64,000 bases of DNA from Leptodactylus fallax. Taxonomy: Eukaryota > Chordata > Amphibia > Anura > Leptodactylidae. Under the pieces are notes generated by a model, which worked only from the letters and a program-made list of their open reading frames with translations, searched no databases and was not told where the DNA came from. Both the position numbers and the translations under genes were made by a program. The stretch lies in the NCBI GenBank assembly GCA_947044405.1, contig CAMRHE010000655.1:62001-126000 (forward strand), given 5' to 3'. Shown piece by piece: positions 56,970 through 64,000 of the stretch. The stretch's first letter is position 1. Every line of letters begins with the position of its first letter.

Positions 56970-57892
56970 TTTAGTGGTGGCATTTCCAAAACATCCTCTA
57001 TCCAGAGCACTACCCAGCGCACCCACCTATTAGATGACTTGACATTTTTATGAAAGGTCAGCAGATAATACTACAATTGTCTGTACAGGCAGCTGCAGGA
57101 TCCCCAGTCATAAAAATGATTGTCAGGGGTTTCTGAAGATGGAACATCAGCTGATTGCATAATTGAAAGTCACAGTGAGGCTACCCCTTATGACAATAAA
57201 AAAAAAAAAATATAAATCCACAAAAGTTATAAACCAGATGATGGCCACCCGCTGGCACTGATCCTAACTCGATGTCTTTTGGGGTTGCTGCAGAAACTCC
57301 CCTACAATCTAGCAGGAGTAGGTTGAGTCTCTGGCTGCCAGACACCCTGCAGAAGAGATAGAATTGATAATAAACTCCTTCTGTCTTCTCCTTTACATAC
57401 TACATAGTACTGAATGAGCACTATGTAGTGAACAGACCAAATGGCACAACTGCTGCCTCTATTGGACCCGCTGATCATGTGATCGCCAGGTACCTACAAA
57501 TGTAGTACGGCTGTTGGGTCTTAGCAGACCCAGATCAGCTCTACCAGTGACTATCACTATGGAGGCATCTCCACCTGTAACTGGGGCTCCTGTGGATGCC
57601 CCAGTACAAAAAAAAAAAAAAGTAAAGAGTGACTGTACCCCAGGGGACTTTTATAACCTGGAGAACAAAGTGACAAACTATTAGCAGAGCCGCCCCGTTC
57701 ATCCAAGAGTATACCTATACCAAAGTGGAATCCATTTTGATATAATATTTTAGTATCAATCAAAAAAAAAAAATATGCCATCAACTGTAAAAACATGCCT
57801 AGTTTTGGTAAAATTTACCCTTAATAAAACCAAAAAAGGGGAGTTTAGTGAGCAGCCCTACAGGTAGTTTAAAACAAAACAGTGACAAAAAT
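56970..57892. other. birc2 intron sequence, no gene
   Basis: Short A-runs only (57198-57211 and 57607-57620). Confidence 0.35.
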
Positions 57893-58778
57893 TTAAAGTG
57901 TACCTCTGGATCTAAACAACTTATAATAAGTGAATATAACAAGATTTGTAGTATATCTTATTAAAGAAATAGGTTCTTCCCACTTTTCAAGCTGAGTTAC
58001 TCTCTACAAATTAGTCTATGAAGAGGGGAGGGCAGAAGATGCTTCTAGAAAAGACACTCAATTGCAGCTACTACACTCTGTGCTCTTTTAACACACCTAG
58101 GTTATAGATAAGAGGCTACCAGTGCACAGAATGAGGCAATAAATCAAGAAGAACTTTCACCACCTTTTCCTATTCAATTTCTTAGCAGATCTTAATCCCT
58201 TCAGGACCAAGGCTCATTGATGCCCCACTGCTCAGGCCAAATTTAGCATTTTGGTATTCATTACTTTACACAGAAATATCTTTTTAATGTCTTTGAATAT
58301 CTCAACTATTTTACCATGTTTTTATCAGGACACATAAGGTTTAAAATAAGTAGCCTAATAAGTCTAATATTTTTTTTGATAGAAGTAGAAAAATGGTATA
58401 AAAATGAGAAAAATATGAATGTTGCTTTTACTTAAAATTGCTTTTATATATACACTACTGCACATAAACATTAAAATGATTTTCTATTTCTTCTGATTAC
58501 AGGGGCTACATATTTATGTAGTTTTTTTTTTTTTTTTTAACAATATTAGATAGCATATGGTTTTGTATTCAGCATGACTTATTTTATGGACCCCTAGCAG
58601 GTTGTAAACTGCCTTTGTTATCATAGGTAGGTCCTGCGCCTTAGGAGAAGAGGGTGAAGGGAGGGGCTGGCAGGGGAGCAACATCAGTTAGCACAATGTA
58701 AATCAAAAGACTCTTTCACTTCACCGTGATCACTATAAAGAGTTACATTTTGGTGATCAAAAGTGATGATAAAGAACC

Positions 58779-59201
58779 TTGGAGCAGGTCCAGAGAAGAG
58801 CAACCAAAATGGTGGAAGGTCTACAAACCATGTCCTACGAAGAAAGGCTAAAAGAATTGGGACTGCTTAGTTTGCAGAAGAGAAGGCTAAGGGGAGACTT
58901 AATAGCGGTATTTAAATATCTGAAAGGTTGTCACAGTGCAGAGGGATTAACCCTATTCTCATTAGCAGAAGGAAGCACGAGAAGTAATGGGATGAAACTA
59001 AGGGGAAGGAGATTCAGATTAGACATTAGGAAAAACTTTCTAACAGTAGGGGAGGTGGTGAATTCTTCATCAATTGAAATCTTCAACCGGAATCTGGATA
59101 GGTATATAGCTGGGATGATCTAGGAATTCCTGCTTTTGCAGGGGGTTGGACTCGATGGCCCTTGAGGTCCCTTCCAACTCAAACAAACAAACAAACAAAC
59201 C
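58779..59201 (+). mobile_element. CR1-type LINE, 3' end
   Basis: The + strand encodes the end of a CR1 reverse transcriptase: 'QRRATKMVEGLQTMSYEERL', then 'LRGDLIAVFKYLKG', 'RRFRLDIRKNF' and 'EIFNRNLDRYIAGMI' with a stop at 59121. The usual block between 'RKNF' and the final helix is deleted. The 3'UTR has the CR1 hallmark 'gggttggactcgatggcccttgaggtcccttccaactc'. An (AAAC)n tail at 59180-59201 closes it. 5'-truncated, as most CR1 copies are. Confidence 0.9.
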
Positions 59202-59403
59202 TAAAAGCTTCTCTTTATCAAACAGCAACTCCTGGACAATAACCCTTGCATGGAGAAGCCAGCTATCACTCCTACAGGAGCAGTTGTAAATTACAGCCGA
59301 TTGACTAATTAAACATCACCGCAGCACGGGGTATCAACTAGAGCAACGTAAATAGCCAGACTGGTCACCTCTAGGGGTTAATAGTCACTGCTCCACTGAT
59401 TCC

Positions 59404-59772
59404 AGCACAGTTTGAGGTTTTCTCTTTAGCCCCCACCATTCCTGAGAAATAAGTGTAGTTGGTTTTGGTGCCTGATGTGCTATTTAAGCTCTGTAATATC
59501 AGAATGGCGGTGTCAGGCAGGGGGTGTGATTCAGAGCTCCTATCAGAGGCAGCCAGTGTCAGAGCTCCGAATCACACCCCTTGTTTGCTCCTGCCTGACA
59601 CCGCCTCCTGACAGTACAGAGACCAAGTAGTAAGTCAGGCACCAAAACTAACAGTACTTATAGCTTGGCAATGGTGGGGGCTAGAGAAAAATTTCCAACT
59701 GTGTCAGAATCATTTCCTTTTAATTGATATAAAGAGCTAGGCTTGTTTGAGGTGATGAAAGGTCCTCTTTAA
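59404..59772. mobile_element. Foldback MITE, relative of the GAGGACCTTTCA family
   Basis: The right end 'gatgaaaggtcctctttaa' matches the TIR of copies A and B. The arms 'ggcggtgtcaggcagggggtgtgattcagagctcc' and its inverse, and 'ctagcccccacc' and its inverse, make a nearly full-length hairpin. The left TIR is lost. Confidence 0.7.
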
Positions 59773-60329
59773 TCAGCTGGCAAAACCTTACTCCACCTCT
59801 CCCTTTTCCATAGAGCTCTGTATGTGAGGCTGGATACTGGAATCTAATGTAAACAAGCAGTCACACTGAAAATAAGAAGCAGGAAAACAACTTAAGTGGT
59901 GAAGGAAGCATATCTTGTTAAGATATATTACAAAGTTTGTTATATTAACTGTACTATTCATTTATGAATAGTTGTTTATAACTGGATGTTGACTTTAAGA
60001 AGTTAGGTCTGTTAAAACACTATGAGAGGGAATTCATTAAGATTGGCCCACCCCCTTAATTCTGGTGCATCCTGTGAGATCCCATGTGCCAAAATTCAAA
60101 TGTACACCAGTCAGGGACTAACAAAGATTTCAAATATAACACTGCTTTCATCTGTCTTGCTCCTCCCACTTTTCAAATAAAAGCAGAGAGCTGGTCTGAA
60201 AATGGAAAGTGGCACATGCCAAATAACCTGGCATGCCCATTTTAATAAATGTGTCTGGTCATTAAGGAGGGTTTTTTTCCACAAATAAATATTAAAACAT
60301 TTCTGTTACATCAGGTAAAATACTGATTT

Positions 60330-60425
60330 AGATTGTTAGCCCTATATGGGACAGTCTTAACAATATCTCTAAAGTGCTGTGGAATATGATGGTGCTATAG
60401 AAGTAAGCAAAATAAATAAAATGTT
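60330..60425. repeat. SINE/LINE-tail fragment
   Basis: 'gattgttagccctatatgggacagt...caatatct.taaag.gctgtggaatatgatggtgctatagaagtaa' is the inverse of the tail at 220-300 and 63097-63170. Confidence 0.7.
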
Positions 60426-60518
60426 TTTCAATTAGAATAATAAGTAAAAGCCCAAGAAGAAAAAAGAACAAAAATAATATTTCATTCTATACCAACATAC
60501 TGTTCAGGTGGCTCTAAG

Positions 60519-60792
60519 TAGGGCTGGGTAGTTCAGCCCTAAATTACAATCAAACATTTTACCTTAACCATGATTAAACAATTATTTTAGGACACCCCCT
60601 TTTTACATGAAATTTCCCAACATATCTGCCACTGAATTTTGGTTATTCACCTATTGGGGTACAGTTTATGACAGGTCATTTAGCCAACAGCAGTGTGACA
60701 CAGGATGACATGGATGCAAAATAAATAAAATAATTAAAATGAGTTCACAATCATAAACTGAGCCAATTTTGTAATTAAATTGCTCAGCCCTA
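60519..60792. mobile_element. hAT-like MITE (TAGGGCTGGG ends)
   Basis: Left 'tagggctgggtagttcag...aattacaatc' and right 'ttgtaattaaattgctcagcccta' are inverted. The TAGGGCTGGG start is what I associate with hAT-type MITEs. A clean 8-bp target duplication was not found. Confidence 0.5.
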
Positions 60793-60799
60793 CTCGGCT

Positions 60800-61550
60800 T
60801 TGCAGCACTAGGGTCCCAAGTTGAAATCCAATGGCAACATCACCATAGAAACTATAGACGCTCCCCACATTTGTTGGGTCATCTCCAGGTGCTCCAATTT
60901 CCAACAAAAACATCCTAGTTAAATTTGGAATGTAAAGATCGTGATCCCCATTAAGGCTAGTAACTATAGGGTTAATTTATCAAGACTAGCACTGTCTTCA
61001 TAATCCCTGCACCCAAATTAGTGGCATCCTCTGGGATCTGCATACTGGTATAAATGAATATAAAGTCTAATAGGACTGTTGGCCCTGCCCTTGCGCACCC
61101 ATATGGTCACACCCCAGAATGTGGCAGGCGGGAAAGAAAATTCAAAAAGTCAGGTTTTGTATATAAAAAAAAAAAAAGTTCTATATATAGAAAATGGCAT
61201 GACTTTAATGGATTGTACACTTTCTGTGGCACAAAAGCCATCAAACATCAGTCCCTATGAGGGATGACAGGCTCTGCAGAATACATAACATTGGGGGGGG
61301 GGGGAGATTTTAGATAGATAGATAGATATTAAATATAAAATAACAAGCCATAATAGTAAACGTGCATGCAAACCTGTATACCAATGACGCAATAAAGCAT
61401 GCAGCCATGACTAGCAAAATACAGTCTATGAAGCCCATTGAATAAGTGAGGACCAGACCATGCAATGACTCATCTGACAGGGACTTACCCCTCGTAAAAG
61501 CAGACAGCTAGCTAACCCCAGGTTTCCAGAAACATACCGGATACACTGAA
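60800..61550. other. birc2 first intron; no gene; (GATA)n at 61313-61330
   Basis: A short GATA microsatellite and A and G runs occur. No gene is recognised. Confidence 0.4.
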
Positions 61551-61559
61551 GATGTTGAC

Positions 61560-62050
61560 TAGAACTCTTATAGTACTCTTATATACTCCTACAATGGCCA
61601 CAAGCTCCGCCTTCGTGGGTCGTCCTTAACGTCGAGAAAAAGCTTACTATGTCTCAGAGCTATTTTAGTCTCCTCAAGGAGAGGATCCATACAAGTAGCT
61701 CCTGCCGGATTACACCTTCTAGCCGCCCGCCATATCACACCACACCACCCAGCCTTCAGCCACTGGCTCGAGCGCACCCAAGAGCCGCCATTTCACGACG
61801 GAGTCCATTTCCTTTTACTCATCTTCGCGTCTTTTCTTCGGTCCTTCCCTACTACATTTTTTTTTTTTCTTAACGTGCGTTTTTCGGTCACGTTTTGCTC
61901 TCTCTGCCCACTCTCAAAGGATTCTACCTCAGGACCGTGTGTCGCCGATACTCACCTCACACCGCAAAATGTCTCCCGTCTCTGCCTCAGCAGTTGGACT
62001 AGTCCACTACTACTCACATAGGGGAGGCGTGTGATTTGGTCCAAACATTT
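61560..62050 (-). promoter_or_regulatory. birc2: CpG-rich promoter region and probable first exon of birc2
   Basis: CpG dinucleotides are concentrated here compared with the rest of the window ('cgccttcgtgggtcgtcc', 'cttcgcgtcttttcttcgg', 'acgtgcgtttttcggtcacg'). A consensus - strand donor (GAG|gtgagt) at 61956 marks the end of a probable non-coding first exon running upstream from there to about 62045. The transcription start is not fixed. Confidence 0.55.
61956..62045 (-). other. birc2: Probable birc2 exon 1 (5'UTR)
   Basis: Bounded on its 3' side by the strong donor GTGTGAG|gtgagtat. No in-frame ATG linked to the main ORF is present. The 5' limit is a guess. Confidence 0.45.
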
Positions 62051-62452
62051 TCGCGTTTTGTATAGGTGATTTTTGTTTTTTGAGTTTAAAAAAAAAAAAA
62101 AATACTACGGTGTTTTCTTAAATGTATTTACTTTCTGTGAGGAACATGTGACGTGGTGGAACAAACAGTATCTGTCATTGTTATGGAGAAGAGAAAAGTA
62201 CGGTGGAAAGTCCCGAGGTCACATAATGAACCTGGAATTTCCCTGCTAGGGCTGCCAGATTGACGTGTCACTTTACCGTATTGTGTGGTCAGGCGTGTAA
62301 GTTTCGAATTACCTCAGGTTGAGTCCCTTTTGGCGCCATATTTCAGTCTGTATAAGGTTTATTTTTTTTTCTTTACCAAAGACAGCTTTCATCTATTGTA
62401 GCTAGCAAGAGATACTTCTAAAATGCCTTCCCTACCCTAAGGCTGGATTCAC

Positions 62453-62503
62453 ATCTGCGCTTGCGTCCTGTTTGGGGATTCCAAATGGGATGCAAGCGCA
62501 GAT
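62453..62503. repeat. Short hairpin (atctgcgcttgcgtcc)
   Basis: 'atctgcgcttgcgtcc' pairs with 'gggatgcaagcgcagat' around a short loop. Probably a fragment of a foldback repeat. Confidence 0.75.
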
Positions 62504-63090
62504 GGGGCTGTCCTGTGATAGACAATCGTCTGTCAGTAATGGGGGTTGTATTAAATATAGTTTTTCTGCCCTTTGCGTTGAGGTAATGTGTTATATGATA
62601 TTTGGTAGATTTGGCGCATCTTTATAGCTAAGGTCACGGGCTGAGATCACAGCTATGCCGTTGGAGATTGTTACAGAAACTGCCAAAAATCAGTGAAGAC
62701 ATTTCTCTCCGCTTCCCGTTTGAAAACAGTGGACCCCATAATAGTCAATGGGGGTCTATGTGTAACCACTGTTTTAGAAGTCCGGCTGTACGTTGTTCAG
62801 GTTGCCCAGTGGACCTGAACGACAGAGAGCCCAGCACAGATGTTAAACTAGTGTTATTCACACAGCCATATCTAGACCAATTGGTCTGTTTTTAATGGCT
62901 TTTTGCATCCGTTTTGTCCGTTTCTAATGGCTGACCTTTGGCATGAGGACCAGAGAGATGGAGACGCTGTCTGCTTAAAAAGCAGTTACCCGCTATCCCA
63001 TAAGCTATAATAGGGTCAGCCCAGTTTCCGCCGGTTTTATACTGAAACAGTCAGAGAGAAAAGTGAATCAAATTTGAGCCCTTTTTTGGC
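62504..63090. other. No recognised feature
   Basis: Upstream of birc2; no gene seen. Confidence 0.3.
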
Positions 63091-63093
63091 TTG

Positions 63094-63290
63094 CTTGTAT
63101 AGTGCCACCATATTCCGCAGCGCTTTACAGATATTGTCAGTCACTGTCCCATATAGGGCTTATAATCTACATTCCCTATCAGTAGGTCTTTGGAGTGTGA
63201 GAGGAAACCCACACTAACACGGGGAGAACATACAAACTCCATGCAGGTGTTGTCCTTGGTTGGATTTGTACTTAGGGCTACAGTGCCGCT
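63094..63290 (-). repeat. SINE copy without tRNA head
   Basis: Matches 203-400 closely ('tatagtgccaccatattccgcagcgctttacagatattgtcagtcactg...gaggaaacccacactaacacggggagaac') but stops before the tRNA-like part. Confidence 0.75.
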
Positions 63291-63554
63291 CCATTACAGT
63301 AAAGCGTACCCAAATTTTAGAACAAGCTTCAATTTTTTGACATTATATATTGTAATATACTTTGGCTTCTTTCCTTGAAATCCTACAATGAAATCCCTTT
63401 TGTATTCTTTGCCTTGTTTCTCTTACGGGTGTATGGGTTCTAATACAGCAGGAAAACTGAGTCAAGGGGGCAGTGGTCACTTTAAACTGTTATACCTTGC
63501 CCATTACTTAGAACGGTGCTTTTGGTGTCATATGAAAGGTGAGATTCTGCAGAA

Positions 63555-64000
63555 TTACCATATTTTTCGGCCTATTAAGGCACCCTTTTTTTTTTTTTTT
63601 TTCCTCCAAATTTGGGAGGAAAATGGGGGGGTGCATCTTATAGTCCGAATGTGAGTGTTGGGAGGGGGTGGAGGAGCGGGGTTGCAGAATCACCCCCACT
63701 TCTGCCGCCGCTGGCTTCCTGCAGCAGCAGGAGTGGGGCGAGGCTGCGGGCCCTGGGCTTGGAGAAGAGGGTGTAACGGTGGTGAGAACCCATCACACCA
63801 TCCGCTGTGCTATTACGGCGGATGCCGGGTCTGTAAAGATGATGGTGGCCGCCATCAGCGGAGACCCGGAGCTAATGCCCACGATCAGAGTCCACTCTGA
63901 TCATGGGCATTACTACTTCAAAGCCCGCCCCCACACTTCCTCCCCAAAATGTAAAACTGCCCCTGGCCCTGCTGTGTACCTGTCTAAATGCAGGCCAGCT
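63555..64000. repeat. Dispersed repeats at the window end
   Basis: 'accatatttttcggcctattaaggcaccc' and 'ggtgcatcttatagtccgaatg' form inverted ends of a short repeat (63559-63650). From about 63780 the 'ggatgccgggtc...gagacccggagctaatgccc' repeat seen at 1440-1690 recurs and runs off the window. Confidence 0.6.

Larger units (their letters stand above)
57893..59999. mobile_element. Possible larger MITE split by later insertions
   Basis: The left part (57893-57970) and the inverse of the right part (59925-59999) share 'taaacaact...ataacaa...tttgtartatatctta'. This suggests the two ends of one foldback element, now separated by a CR1 fragment (58779-59201) and another MITE (59404-59772). Alignment is imperfect. 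Confidence 0.35.
46939..62045 (-). other. birc2: birc2/birc3-type cIAP gene (whole transcription unit)
   Basis: This is a complete inhibitor-of-apoptosis gene. Coding exons: 51904-51058, 50584-50485, 50247-50169, 49836-49788, 48649-48410, 47872-47618, 47484-47443 and 47132-46939. Every junction has GT-AG ends and matching phase, totalling 1806 nt (601 codons plus stop), close to human cIAP1/cIAP2 (about 600-620). Domain order is BIR1 (about 33-99), BIR2 (170-234), BIR3 (256-321), UBA, CARD, RING. cIAPs are cytosolic E3 ubiquitin ligases that bind TRAF2, ubiquitinate RIPK1 and NIK, and restrain TNF-induced death and non-canonical NF-kB. No paralogue is seen here. The N-terminus looks more BIRC3-like while gene order fits BIRC2, so the symbol is uncertain. 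Confidence 0.93.

Overview
The window looks like anuran (frog) nuclear DNA. It has intron-containing vertebrate genes with consensus splice sites, low gene density, and a dense load of amphibian-type repeats: DIRS, Penelope, Rex1-like and CR1 LINEs, Tc1/mariner, an old endogenous retrovirus, tRNA-derived SINEs, and many short inverted-repeat elements ending in TTAA such as TTAAAGGGGTTGTCC. The species cannot be named from the sequence alone.

Two host genes are visible, arranged tail to tail. On the + strand, the last exon of tmem123 (porimin) starts at 7091. It encodes only the C-terminal DEHEAII tail and stop, then a long 3'UTR ending near the AATAAA at 11375. On the - strand, a complete cIAP gene (birc2/birc3 type) runs from a CpG-rich promoter near 62 kb to its stop at 46939. 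Eight coding exons join in perfect phase to 601 codons carrying BIR1-BIR2-BIR3-UBA-CARD-RING. Two probable 5' exons lie at 55365-55489 and from 61956 upward. BIRC2 and TMEM123 are also convergent neighbours in human, so this is conserved synteny.

The 35 kb between the two genes is a repeat graveyard, in this order. A truncated Penelope-like element (17192-25193, 16-bp target duplication) keeps a hammerhead-ribozyme-like core and has been invaded by a Rex1-like LINE and a foldback element. An ERV remnant (RNase H, integrase and env, 28.4-31.5 kb) follows. Next are a mariner-type MITE, a 2-kb minisatellite of 23/26-bp units with a ~1-kb higher-order duplication (33.4-35.4 kb), and a Tc1 remnant. 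Last is a structurally complete DIRS element (40499-46351) with terminal inverted repeats and an internal complementary region; it holds a decayed tRNA-Ile(UAU) copy.

The birc2 introns carry more insertions. Two Tc1/mariner elements lie back to back, one of them (53729-55289) with an uninterrupted transposase ORF of DD35E spacing. A CR1 3' end and several TTAA-flanked MITEs are also present. Outside birc2, tmem123 and the transposable-element genes I see no other credible protein-coding gene; most other open frames are chance.
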